Assembly: GCF_034670185.1 (NCBI RefSeq)
Contig: NZ_JAXMNY010000003.1
Location: 310,001 to 374,000 of the forward strand
Reading direction: 5' to 3'
Length of the DNA stretch: 64,000 nt
Source: Nisaea sp.
GTDB taxonomy: Bacteria > Pseudomonadota > Alphaproteobacteria > Thalassobaculales > Thalassobaculaceae
Translations under genes and position numbers: made by a program
Shown: positions 35,407 through 44,608 of the stretch, one piece after another
Position numbering within the stretch: position 1 is the stretch's first letter
How the letters are laid out: each line of letters starts with the position of its first letter
Notes under the pieces: model-generated
The model's database searches: none
Told to the model about the DNA's origin: nothing
The model's input: the letters and a program-made list of their open reading frames with translations, nothing else

Positions 35407-36258
35407 ATGTCAGATGCGGCACAGAACGTGATCCAGACCATCAGCCTTCCATCCGGAACGGACAAGCGCTTCGCGATATTGCGCCGCTGCCGGAGAATTT
35501 GGGCTATTGCCTCCATTCATGGCGACGTCGAACGGCTCAATGCTCTGCATGAGACGCTGACCAACCGCTATGAGGCGGGGGATCGCTTCGTCTACCTTGG
35601 GAATTACTACGGGTACGGGCCGGAAATTCTGGAAACGGTGGACGAATTGCTGCGGTTCCGGCGGATTGTGCTGGCGCAGCCACCCTACACCCATCTCGAC
35701 GATATCGTGTATTTGCGCGGCCGCCAGGAAGAGATGTGGCGCAAGATGCTACAGCTTCAGTTCTCCGGTGACTGTCAGGAGATACTAGACTGGATGCTGG
35801 AGCGTGGTGCGGACGCGACCCTTGCGGCCTATGGCGGTCGCGCCTCTGACGCCCGCTCTGCCATCATGGAGGGATTGCTCGCCGTCAGCCGATGGACGGG
35901 GCAGCTGCGGCAGGCCATCCGGGGGCATTCCGGGCACAATGAATTCATGACCGGATTTCGCCGGGCTGCTTACACGGATGACGGTGCGCTTTTGTTTGTC
36001 AGCGGCGGGCTGGACCCGTCCAAGGATCTCAACGATCAGGAAGACGGGTTCTGGTGGAACAGCCAAGGCTTTACTGAAGCCGCCGCGTCCGGCTACCAGG
36101 GCTTCACAAGACTGGTACGTGGGTACGACCCGGCCCGGGAAGGCATCGTCGAGCATGAGATGACGCTCAGCATCGACGGGGGCGCAGGGTTTGGCGGACC
36201 GTTGAATGCCGTTTGCCTCGATGCCACGGGCGCTATCGTCGATCAGGTCAGCGCGTAG
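35407..36258 (+). CDS. Calcineurin-like phosphatase homolog without catalytic residues
   Basis: 283 aa. The fold signature of PP1/bis(5'-nucleosyl)-tetraphosphatase-like enzymes is recognisable, but the metal ligands are gone. GDIHG reads A-S-I-H-G (residues 35-39), GDxxDRG reads GNYYGYG (65-71), and GNHE reads GRQE (105-108). Only His38 and Glu108 stay in place. It is probably a pseudo-phosphatase with a binding or scaffold role. It lies between CarD and RpoH genes on the same strand. GGAG precedes the ATG. Loss of so many ligands with an otherwise intact 283-codon frame suggests conserved non-catalytic function rather than decay. Confidence 0.7.
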   Translation: MSDAAQNVIQTISLPSGTDKRFAILRRCRRIWAIASIHGDVERLNALHETLTNRYEAGDRFVYLGNYYGYGPEILETVDELLRFRRIVLAQPPYTHLDDIVYLRGRQEEMWRKMLQLQFSGDCQEILDWMLERGADATLAAYGGRASDARSAIMEGLLAVSRWTGQLRQAIRGHSGHNEFMTGFRRAAYTDDGALLFVSGGLDPSKDLNDQEDGFWWNSQGFTEAAASGYQGFTRLVRGYDPAREGIVEHEMTLSIDGGAGFGGPLNAVCLDATGAIVDQVSA

Positions 36259-36408
36259 GTCCGGCCCCGACGAATTTTCCATATCTGGTAGGCTCGCGGT
36301 TTTGTGATTCGATAGGAGTCGCCAAAATCAGGCCGAAATGATCCGCTTTCCATGGGGGAGCGTATCCACTTGTGAGAAAACTCGCTGGTGCGGTCTGGAG
36401 ATGAAGCC

Positions 36409-37293
<885 letters not shown>

Positions 37294-37302
37294 GGCCCGC
37301 CG

Positions 37303-38832
37303 TTATTGCGGGCTGATCGTTTTCACGCGTGATCCGGGCGGCGGCTGCTCACCGCGTTCAAGGCCGTTGATCATCCTGAAATACCGGAGTTCATATCTCG
37401 GAAACGGGATACTGCCTGCGAGCGATTGTTCCGACGCCGTTCCGTCATAGCGCATAACTTTTACGCGGTAGGGACGGATACCAGCCCTTTCCTCCGCGGA
37501 AAGCTGACGGAAGCTGTAGGTCGTCCGCCGCATGTCTTCGTTCAAGGCTCCCGCACGCTGGCTCGGGATGAGGAACTGGATCCGGTAGAGCGTGTCTGCA
37601 TCATACCGAATGGCCACCAGCCGCAAGATGTAGGTGGCGCCGTTCTTTGCCGTGATTGCCAGCCAGCCTGTCGCCGCATCCATGCCATTGATCGCGATGT
37701 TTTCCAGATCGCGCACTGCTTGGCCCTTTGCCCAGCTATCCCGGATGTAGCCGGCCGGGGCCTGTCCGGCGGATTTAGGCGCGGCGTCAAAGATGAACCG
37801 GGCGCCATTCGGATCAGCGGCCAAAACCCGCTCCGGCTGATTGTAGATCCGGAAATTCGGCGGCACCTCGAACTGAAAATTGAGGTCTTTGTGCAGGAAG
37901 GTCTGGCCGCGAATCATCCCTTCTTTCGGATCGCTTCCGAAGAGAACGCCGTCGACTTGGTCGAGGAACGGATCGCGCCCGACTATGGGGTTTGATGCCG
38001 GCCGCACGCTGGCCGCAATGAGGGCTTTCTGCACGCGGTCGATGGTCCGCGGGTGGGTTGCCATCAGGTCGACGGCATCGGGGTCGTGATTGGCGCCGGC
38101 GATCTCTGCCTGGAGCCGGCTGGCGTTGCCCAGTTTCTGGAGGAAGCTTGCCATTGCAGCGGTTTCGTACCCGGATCGGCTGAGATAGCGCACCCCGAGG
38201 GTGTCGGCCTCGAATTCCTGATCCCGCGAGTAGCTTTTCAGATAGAGTTGCGACCCTAGTCCGGCGAGATCGGCGATTGCCTGGCTGTCCGTGAGGATGC
38301 CGAGGATCGCGGCGCCAAGCCCGATCGCCGTGCCGCGGCTGTAGCGCTCTGCGCTGTGGCGGGCTGTGACATGGCCGATTTCATGGGCAATAACACCGGC
38401 CAGTTCGGCTTCATTCTCTGCTAGGGCAACCAGCCCGCGCGTGACGTAGACATAGCCGCCCGGTAGGGCGAAGGCATTGATATCAGGTGTGTTGAGCACC
38501 GTGAACGTGAAGTCCAGATTGGGCATTTCGGATGTGGCGGCGAGTTTATTGCCGATCCGGGTGACATAGGCTGCCAGCTCCGCGTCGTCATAGGCGCCGC
38601 CGAATTCCTTCTTGATCTGAGGGTCCTGTTCGCTCCCCACCTGGCGTTCCTGTTCGGGAGACATGAAAGCCGTGAAGCTTTGTTCTCCGGTCGCTGGATT
38701 GGTGCTGCACCCGGAAAGGAGCGGCGTGGCCGTTGCGACGGAAAGCAGTATGGCGGCCGCCAAGCTGCGACGTGAGGCGGCAAACATAGGCCGGATCGAG
38801 TCAGGCAAAAGGCTCTCCATCGGTCGGATCAC
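37303..38832 (-). CDS. M48-family zinc metalloprotease lipoprotein (BepA-like)
   Basis: 509 aa. The N-terminus has a lipoprotein signal with lipobox LLSGC (Cys42), so it is likely anchored in the outer membrane. The M48 catalytic site is AGVIAHEIGHVTARHSAERY (HEIGH) and the third ligand lies in EFEADTLGVRYL. A TPR-free C-terminal domain of about 250 aa follows (NFQFEVPPNFRIYNQ). BepA-type proteases handle outer-membrane protein quality control. The GTG start at 38832 or ATG at 38820 are both possible. Confidence 0.88.
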   Translation of the reverse strand: MIRPMESLLPDSIRPMFAASRRSLAAAILLSVATATPLLSGCSTNPATGEQSFTAFMSPEQERQVGSEQDPQIKKEFGGAYDDAELAAYVTRIGNKLAATSEMPNLDFTFTVLNTPDINAFALPGGYVYVTRGLVALAENEAELAGVIAHEIGHVTARHSAERYSRGTAIGLGAAILGILTDSQAIADLAGLGSQLYLKSYSRDQEFEADTLGVRYLSRSGYETAAMASFLQKLGNASRLQAEIAGANHDPDAVDLMATHPRTIDRVQKALIAASVRPASNPIVGRDPFLDQVDGVLFGSDPKEGMIRGQTFLHKDLNFQFEVPPNFRIYNQPERVLAADPNGARFIFDAAPKSAGQAPAGYIRDSWAKGQAVRDLENIAINGMDAATGWLAITAKNGATYILRLVAIRYDADTLYRIQFLIPSQRAGALNEDMRRTTYSFRQLSAEERAGIRPYRVKVMRYDGTASEQSLAGSIPFPRYELRYFRMINGLERGEQPPPGSRVKTISPQ

Positions 38833-38856
38833 GGTTCCGGTGTCCGTTATGTTTAC

Positions 38857-39669
38857 CTATTCGCCCAGGAGTTCAAGTTGTTCGGGATGTGTGATTTCGA
38901 TCAACGGGCCGTTTTGCGGCTTGATCCATCCGCGACCGCGGACAGCCCGCCCGGAAAAGGTCAGGGGATCAATGCCGGCACGCTCAAAAAGGCGGAGTGC
39001 GCGATGATCGATCCTGAAAGTGAAATCGGTCCGCCAGTCCGGGCCAAAGTTGAGATAGACCACATTGCGCACCCGGGCGGCGTCGACGACCCGTCCCTCG
39101 ACGATCTGGAAGCTGTCTATATCGTTCCAGGTCTCGGCCGGATTGCGGATGCGATAGTCGGGAAGGGCCCAGATGCCGCGCCGGTCAAGACGAGCGGCCC
39201 GTTCGAGTGCAAGCATTTCGCTGATCAGTTTCCGGTTGTCCTTGAAGCTGTAGACCCGCGCCATTCCCTTGGCCAACAATTCTCCCTGGATCCAGCTGCC
39301 ATCGGGCAGTGTGAGGTGGGCAAGATAACGTCGGTAACGATCTTCCCGTCGCCCGACGAAATGAAGTGAGACAGTATGGCTTCCGATCAGCGTCTGCAGA
39401 GCGTTACGGGATTCTTCTGCAAGTGGCCAGGTCTCAAAGCCCGCACGGCCGAGCGGCAGTTTTGGCGCTTGTATGCCGACGAGGCGGACCTCCTTACCGG
39501 ATGCCAGCACCAGCGTGTCGCCGTCGACAATCTCTGTCACGGCCTGATCCCTGATGGTCGCGGCTGGACCTGTCTGGGGCCTCTCAATGGCCTGCGCGGC
39601 AGGCATGCTGCAGAGAAGCAGGCCAAGGAAAAGCGCGAGGGAGCGGATCAGGGGGCGGCAAATGTTCAT
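38857..39669 (-). CDS. Secreted thermonuclease-family (SNase-like) protein
   Basis: 270 aa with a signal peptide (SLALFLGLLLCSMPAAQA). The SNase domain (about residues 40-175) shows VTEIVDGDTLVLASGKEVRL, GIQAPKLPLGRAGFE and REDRYRRYLAHLTL. The canonical second calcium ligand after VGI (Asp in VGIDTPE) is Gln here, so nuclease activity may be altered. A C-terminal OB-like extension (FQIVEGRVVDAARVRN) of about 85 aa follows. It is 24 bp from the M48 gene, same strand, so probably one operon in the order nuclease then protease. Confidence 0.82.
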   Translation of the reverse strand: MNICRPLIRSLALFLGLLLCSMPAAQAIERPQTGPAATIRDQAVTEIVDGDTLVLASGKEVRLVGIQAPKLPLGRAGFETWPLAEESRNALQTLIGSHTVSLHFVGRREDRYRRYLAHLTLPDGSWIQGELLAKGMARVYSFKDNRKLISEMLALERAARLDRRGIWALPDYRIRNPAETWNDIDSFQIVEGRVVDAARVRNVVYLNFGPDWRTDFTFRIDHRALRLFERAGIDPLTFSGRAVRGRGWIKPQNGPLIEITHPEQLELLGE

Positions 39670-39927
39670 GAGCTATCCGATCACGCCTATCGCGCTGTCT
39701 CAAGAACTAGAAGAGGATGCAGGTTTGCCGAAGTCAGAATGGTCCGATTGATTGTTTCTTCGGCAGTGATGTAGGTTTTCGCTGAATGTTTCTTCCTGCA
39801 TGATCTCGGCTATGTCGAGTTACTCGCCAAACATACAGAATCAGGCAAGCTGCTTTTCCACGCGGACATTTGCCGGTGGGGATGACAATGCCTGAGTCGT
39901 TTAGTGTTTTATCCTGCGGGAGTTGAT

Positions 39928-40878
39928 GTGTCGGACCGAGTTCTTTTCCCGAGGGTTGATGCGCGCCGCAGTGGCTATCTGACGGTAGACGAGCCGCACC
40001 GGCTTTATTGGGAGCAGGTGGGTAATCCTGACGGTATTCCGGTGGTTTTCCTGCATGGCGGTCCTGGCTCGGGTATTTCCGAAGCGCATCGCAGGTTTTT
40101 CGATCCGGAGCATTTCAACGTCCTGCTGTTCGATCAGAGGGGGACCGGGAAGTCGACGCCTCTGGCGGAGTTGACGGGCAATACAACGCAGGATCTTGTC
40201 GCGGATATTGAGCGCTTCCGGGAAATGCTCGGGGTGGAGCGATGGATCGTGTTCGGCGGTTCCTGGGGGAGCACCCTTGCGCTGGCATATGGCCAGGTGC
40301 ATCCGGAGCGCTGTCTCGGTTTCATCTTGCGAGGCATTTTTCTTGGTTCTGATGCCGAGCTCGACTGGTTCATGCATGGCATGGGTAAATTCTTCCCCGA
40401 AGCGGCACGGCGGTTTGAGCAGTTCCTACCAGAGAGCGAGCGGGGCGATCTCCTGCACGCGTATCACCGCCGTTTGATCGATTCCGATCCTGCCGTTCAT
40501 CTGCCGGCGGCTGTGGCTTGGGCGGGGTATGAGGGGGCTTGTTCGACGCTGTTACCGTTGCCTGCCGTCGGGCAGGAAGATCCGGCGCGATCGCTTTCCC
40601 TGGCGCGCCTGGAAGCGCATTATTTCGTGAATCGGGTTTTCCTTGAGCCGGGTGAAATAATCAATCGCATCGACCGTATCGCGCATTTGCCCGCCACAAT
40701 CATTCAAGGGCGGTACGACGTGATTTGCCCAGTCGAAACGGCAGTGAGCCTTGCGTCTGCCTGGCCCGGTGCGATTCTTGAGGTCGTGACAGATGCCGGG
40801 CATTCGGCCATGGAGCCCGGTATCGCCAAGGGGCTTGTCGCTGCGCTGGATCGCTTGCGGAGATTTATCGGGACTTGA
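39928..40878 (+). CDS. pip: Proline iminopeptidase
   Basis: 316 aa alpha/beta hydrolase of peptidase family S33. Recognised by VVFLHGGPGSGISEAHRRFF, FDQRGTGKSTP and the nucleophile elbow FGGSWGSTLALAY. The other catalytic residues are Asp in GRYDVICPVE and His in DAGHSAMEP. It removes N-terminal proline from small peptides in the cytoplasm. The GTG at 39928 has GCGGGAG at correct distance and is preferred over the GTG at 39904. Confidence 0.92.
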   Translation: MSDRVLFPRVDARRSGYLTVDEPHRLYWEQVGNPDGIPVVFLHGGPGSGISEAHRRFFDPEHFNVLLFDQRGTGKSTPLAELTGNTTQDLVADIERFREMLGVERWIVFGGSWGSTLALAYGQVHPERCLGFILRGIFLGSDAELDWFMHGMGKFFPEAARRFEQFLPESERGDLLHAYHRRLIDSDPAVHLPAAVAWAGYEGACSTLLPLPAVGQEDPARSLSLARLEAHYFVNRVFLEPGEIINRIDRIAHLPATIIQGRYDVICPVETAVSLASAWPGAILEVVTDAGHSAMEPGIAKGLVAALDRLRRFIGT

Positions 40879-40929
40879 TGCGCGCGCCGGGCCGGTTATC
40901 ATGCCCGCGTTCCAAGTGGGGGGATCATT

Positions 40930-41442
40930 GTGCGTCAGTATTTGAGCTTCGCGATTGTGGCGATTGCAGCCTTTATCGCGATGGAAAGCGCCGTTCGGGC
41001 GCAGGAGCCGGCTTTCCTTTCCGTGGGTGCCGGCATCTACGATGTGAACGACAGCGAGACGACCGGGGAAGCCCGTGTTGAGTACCGCTTCTCGGAAGCG
41101 AACAAGCTCTGGCATTTCACGCCATTCGTCGGGCTTATGGCGACTGCCGAGGGCGCGACATACGGATATGGCGGGATCGGTTTCGATGTTTTCTTCGGTA
41201 ATCGCTGGGTTTTGACGCCGAACTTCGCGGTTGGCCTCTATGGCAACGGAGATGGCAAGGACCTTGGCCACGCTGTTGAGTTCCGGTCCGGGGTGGAGCT
41301 TGCCTATCGATTCGATGATCGTTCCCGTTTGGGCCTGACATTCCATCACATCTCGAATGCGGGGCTGGACGAGCAGAACCCGGGAACGGAATCGGTGCTT
41401 CTGGTGTACTCGATCCCGTTCGACAAACTGTTCAGCGACTAG
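40930..41442 (+). CDS. PagL-like lipid A 3-O-deacylase family outer-membrane protein
   Basis: 170 aa with a signal peptide (FAIVAIAAFIAMESAVRA) and an eight-strand beta-barrel pattern ending in a C-terminal aromatic-type strand. The catalytic-type motif FHHISNAGLDEQNPGTES matches the PagL/acyloxyacyl-hydrolase family, with His and Ser preserved. PagL removes the 3-O-acyl chain of lipid A. It starts 51 bp after the iminopeptidase stop. Confidence 0.78.
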   Translation: MRQYLSFAIVAIAAFIAMESAVRAQEPAFLSVGAGIYDVNDSETTGEARVEYRFSEANKLWHFTPFVGLMATAEGATYGYGGIGFDVFFGNRWVLTPNFAVGLYGNGDGKDLGHAVEFRSGVELAYRFDDRSRLGLTFHHISNAGLDEQNPGTESVLLVYSIPFDKLFSD

Positions 41443-41481
41443 CAGGCAAACGAAGGAAAGGTTTTTGAGCCCGCCTTCCGG

Positions 41482-41919
41482 TCAGGGCTCAATGCCACCT
41501 TCGCGGCACCAGGCCTTGAAGTTTTCGAAACCGTTTTCATCGCTCGCATAGAGAACCTGATCGCGGTACTCGAGGTCGGAAGCATAGTCGACTTCGCCGA
41601 CAGGCTTTTTGGTTGCCAGATCGAGTTCGTTGCGGATCAGGATATCGGCGCGAAAACTGACTTCCCAGCCGTCCGCACCGGGCTTGATGAAGGAGCCCCG
41701 TCGGATCTCGTGAACGACGGTCTGCAACCCGGTAATCTTTGTTTCCTGTTTGACCATTTCCTCGAATGCAGGGTCGAAGAACAGCGCCTGATAGCCCATC
41801 AGCGCGATGGAAAACTCGTAGCCGTCTGTCTGGCGCGCATGGACGATCTGACCGATTGCATCAATGAAGTGAGGATCGGTAAGTCTCGGATAGTCTGCGC
41901 TGGTCCAACTAATACCCAT
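41482..41919 (-). CDS. Conserved-looking protein of unknown function
   Basis: 145 aa, soluble and acidic, without signal peptide or obvious motif. Segments such as GYEFSIALMGYQALFFDPAF and WEVSFRADILIRNELDLATK suggest an alpha/beta fold. I do not recognise the family. It converges on the PagL-like gene and is transcribed away from the small lipoprotein at 42097. Confidence 0.6.
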   Translation of the reverse strand: MGISWTSADYPRLTDPHFIDAIGQIVHARQTDGYEFSIALMGYQALFFDPAFEEMVKQETKITGLQTVVHEIRRGSFIKPGADGWEVSFRADILIRNELDLATKKPVGEVDYASDLEYRDQVLYASDENGFENFKAWCREGGIEP

Positions 41920-42096
41920 TATTGTCCGTCCGAATGCTGTTTGCGGCTATCGTTCGCGTAACCCGGTATACCCTGTCCCGGGTACAATGAGAACGGAGCA
42001 AGAAGCGTGCCGCTAGCTTCTGGTGCTTTGTCGAAAGTTCTGGTAGAGTATATTAGATAGTATTTGCGACAAAAGCGTTGCGATTGAGGGGGCAAA

Positions 42097-42300
42097 ATGC
42101 GTCCATACACCAGATTGCTTGGCCTTTTGGTCATTCTTTTCGGTCTTTCCGGTTGTGCTGCGGCTGTTGTCGGCGGAGCGGCGTGGGTTGGCACGGAAGC
42201 TTATGCTGATAAAAATCCGTTCGAATATATGGCCGGTTTTTTTGAGCGCGATTGCGCCAACACGGCGATCTACGACCAACCACCGCGCTGCCGCCGTTAA
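42097..42300 (+). CDS. Small lipoprotein
   Basis: 67 aa. An N-terminal lipoprotein signal ends in the lipobox LSGC; the mature part of about 48 aa is small, with a hydrophobic AAAVVGGAAWVGTEAYA stretch and two further Cys near the end. GAGGGGG precedes the ATG. Function unknown; probably an envelope lipoprotein. Confidence 0.65.
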   Translation: MRPYTRLLGLLVILFGLSGCAAAVVGGAAWVGTEAYADKNPFEYMAGFFERDCANTAIYDQPPRCRR

Positions 42301-42366
42301 TAATCCCACCTTTTGCCTCCGGATTTTAACAGCTATCCTGCCGTCAAAAATCGGAGGACGGCATTC

Positions 42367-43110
42367 GTGGCATCGACAAACAAAACGGCATTCATCAGTG
42401 GCTCGGCGCGGAACATCGGGCGGGCCATCGCGCTCCGCCTGGCGCAAGACGGTTTCAACATCATCGTAAACGGAAGCCGTGATCGCGACGCTTGCGAGCG
42501 TGTGGCGGCCGAAGTCAAGGAAGCCGGCGTTGATGCCATGGTCGTCATGGGCAATGTCGGCAGCAGCGCCGATGTCCGCGCAATGGCCAGCGAGGCCCTC
42601 GAACGGTTTGGGCGAGTCGATGTCCTCGTCAATAATGCCGCGATCCGGCCGCAGAAGAAGCTTCTGGAGATGTCGGACGACGACTGGGACCAGGTTATTT
42701 CCGTTGACCTGAACGGTGCCTTCTATCTCGCCCGCGCTTTTCTACCCGGGATGGTCGATGCGGGTTGGGGCCGGATTGTGAATATGGCCGGTATGAACGC
42801 TATTCACGGATATGCCGGCCGCGCGCCGGTGTCGGCCGCCAAACACGGGGTATGGGGCCTGACGAAGGCGCTGGGCAAGGAATTCGCCCCGGCAGGAATT
42901 ACCACGAACGTGATCTCGCCCGGCCCCATACGGCCCGAAGAGACGGACTCGGAACATGCCGAGCATATCCGTTCCCAGCTATCGCGCATCCCTGTTGGAC
43001 GTCTGGGAGAGGCAAGTGAGATCGCCGCCGTGGTCTCCATGCTGTGCAGCGAAGAAGGCGGATTCGTCTGTAGTCAGATGATCGCGGTCAACGGAGGTAC
43101 CGAGACGTAG
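42367..43110 (+). CDS. SDR-family oxidoreductase lacking catalytic Ser and Tyr
   Basis: 247 aa classical-type short-chain dehydrogenase fold. The nucleotide-binding motif is SGSARNIGRAIA and the structural motif DVLVNNAA. Ungapped alignment to E. coli FabG (NIGSVVG...QANYAAAK) puts Gly142 in place of the catalytic Ser and Val155 in place of the catalytic Tyr (APVSAAKHG), while Lys159 remains. A normal reductase mechanism seems unlikely. The GTG start at 42367 has GGAGG about 10 bp upstream; the ATG-like start at 42313 lies before the SD and is less likely. Confidence 0.8.
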   Translation: MASTNKTAFISGSARNIGRAIALRLAQDGFNIIVNGSRDRDACERVAAEVKEAGVDAMVVMGNVGSSADVRAMASEALERFGRVDVLVNNAAIRPQKKLLEMSDDDWDQVISVDLNGAFYLARAFLPGMVDAGWGRIVNMAGMNAIHGYAGRAPVSAAKHGVWGLTKALGKEFAPAGITTNVISPGPIRPEETDSEHAEHIRSQLSRIPVGRLGEASEIAAVVSMLCSEEGGFVCSQMIAVNGGTET

Positions 43111-43413
43111 TTCGGTTGAAAATCATGTCGAGTAAGCGCGCGGAAGTGATTTCAAAATAAAGATTCTTCCGATTTATGAATAATCCCTAAACGAATCCGC
43201 GTCTGATTCACACTCAAGTCGTGTATAATTACATTCAGGCGGATGTTCTTTCGCGACGGTGAAGGGTAAAACTGTATTCCGCTGTTCAGGTTGGGGAACT
43301 TGCAGTTGAAACTGCAGGGTCATTATTTGGCTGGCGGCAGAACGCCGTGTGCTTGTGATCGACGGCGCTAGGAAATTGGCAATGCCGTTGAATTTGAGAC
43401 GGGGTTATCAATT
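43111..43413. other. Intergenic region, 303 bp
   Basis: No gene is supported. A TATAAT-like element is at 43224-43229 and an inverted repeat TGCAGTT-GA-AACTGCA at 43301-43316; these could be part of the promoter region of the gene at 43414. Confidence 0.4.
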
Positions 43414-44142
43414 ATGGATTACTCATCTTCGGCTCTGGTGCCGCGTTGCCGGCGGGTCTTTTCAAGCTACCTTGAGAATTTCGGGTACACGCTCGAAAGC
43501 GGCACGGACATGGAATTCTGGTGCGATGAAATCCGCCGCCATTCAGAATTCGTGAATCCGCAATTCATGCCGGAAAACCTCGATCAGTCTGCAAGCCGCT
43601 ACGTCAGTATTCGCAAGGAGTCGGGTGAACTTGCCTGTACGATTGCTTTCCGTTTCTTTGAGACGGACGACTTTATGGATGATTTCGAGGAAGGCCGCTT
43701 CTTCTACGACAGGCCCTCGGAGCATGACTGGCGTCACCACCATTCCGGCTTGCGCGGAAAGGTCAATCTGAGCGGAAACATCTGTTCGCGCGGTGGGCTT
43801 CACAGCTATGACCGCGGCAACAGCATCAGCTGGTATATCACGACGGTGGCCTATACCTATGCGATCGAGGCCGGCGCCTCCGCGACGGTCGGAAATACGC
43901 TCCCCAAGATTACGGCGGCCCAGCTCGCTCCCCGTCTTTACGGATATCGTCATTCGCTTATGGCGGAGCCGCATGCTTTCCCGTTTGCCGAGGGGGAGGT
44001 GCCGCTTGCTCTGGTCTGGATCACGGAGGATGAAATGCGGGAAGAAGTGCGGATGCGCACCCAGTATCTCGAAACCGCACCGGGCTACAGCATGCGAACC
44101 ACTGTCGACAGCTTCAATGGTATTTTGATGGCTGCGGAGTAA
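43414..44142 (+). CDS. Protein of unknown function, 242 aa
   Basis: Soluble, no signal peptide. The middle has a beta-rich pattern (ASRYVSIRKESGELACTIAF) followed by an acidic, aromatic stretch (DDFMDDFEEGRFFYDRPSEH) and a His cluster (DWRHHHSG). The order and lengths are loosely reminiscent of an acyltransferase-like fold, but I cannot assign a family. It is preceded by a long intergenic region and ends at a hairpin shared with the converging gene at 44205. Confidence 0.55.
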   Translation: MDYSSSALVPRCRRVFSSYLENFGYTLESGTDMEFWCDEIRRHSEFVNPQFMPENLDQSASRYVSIRKESGELACTIAFRFFETDDFMDDFEEGRFFYDRPSEHDWRHHHSGLRGKVNLSGNICSRGGLHSYDRGNSISWYITTVAYTYAIEAGASATVGNTLPKITAAQLAPRLYGYRHSLMAEPHAFPFAEGEVPLALVWITEDEMREEVRMRTQYLETAPGYSMRTTVDSFNGILMAAE

Positions 44143-44165
44143 TACCCGGAATTATCTGGGTTCCG

Positions 44166-44199
44166 CCTTTCCGTCGCTTCCCGTCGAGCGTCGGAAAGG
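44166..44199. terminator. Bidirectional hairpin between convergent genes
   Basis: CCTTTCCG (44166-44173) pairs with CGGAAAGG (44192-44199), extended inward by CGCT/AGCG after a T-T mismatch. It sits between the stops of two convergent genes. Confidence 0.55.
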
Positions 44200-44204
44200 G
44201 GGAT

Positions 44205-44534
44205 CTAGAGGGGAGCCCGTCCTAATCGCCGAACGTTATGACCCAAGGCAACGCGTTCCCGCCCGGCCTCCGGTCGGATAACGTAGTCAGGCGATAGCCT
44301 GGCCCTGATTGAGTTCAGCCGGTTTTCAAGCAGGGTGCGTCGGCTCTGCTCTTCCTGTGCCAGATAGCCCGCGGAATCTTCCATGATCACCGTCAGGCGC
44401 ATGACCATGTTCCGTACCAGATCCTGATCGTCGCCGGTCTTCCCCGGACGCTCGTCTATAAGCGCTTCTGTCGCCTTGATCAGGCGTTCGACAGTACCGA
44501 AGAAATTCCAGTTCGGTGGAATATTGTCATCCAT
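44205..44534 (-). CDS. Small helical protein of unknown function
   Basis: 109 aa from the ATG at 44534 (MDDNIPPNWNFFGTVERLIK); an in-frame upstream start at 44582 adds a low-complexity stretch and is less likely. Predicted mostly helical (DQDLVRNMVMRLTVIMEDSA, EEQSRRTLLENRLNSIRARL). No family recognised. It lies 26 bp upstream of nothing on its strand and is followed by the shared hairpin. Confidence 0.5.
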   Translation of the reverse strand: MDDNIPPNWNFFGTVERLIKATEALIDERPGKTGDDQDLVRNMVMRLTVIMEDSAGYLAQEEQSRRTLLENRLNSIRARLSPDYVIRPEAGRERVALGHNVRRLGRAPL

Positions 44535-44608
44535 AGAGACGTCACCCGTGCCAGTGGTGTGAGTACCATAGCGTGTTCGCAAGGGTGTCGCAACAGTCTA
44601 TGCCTCAG

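Noticed and set aside
41466..41491. Hairpin TGAGCCC/GGGCTCA as terminator
   Set aside because: There is no T run after it in either direction and it overlaps the end of the gene at 41482.
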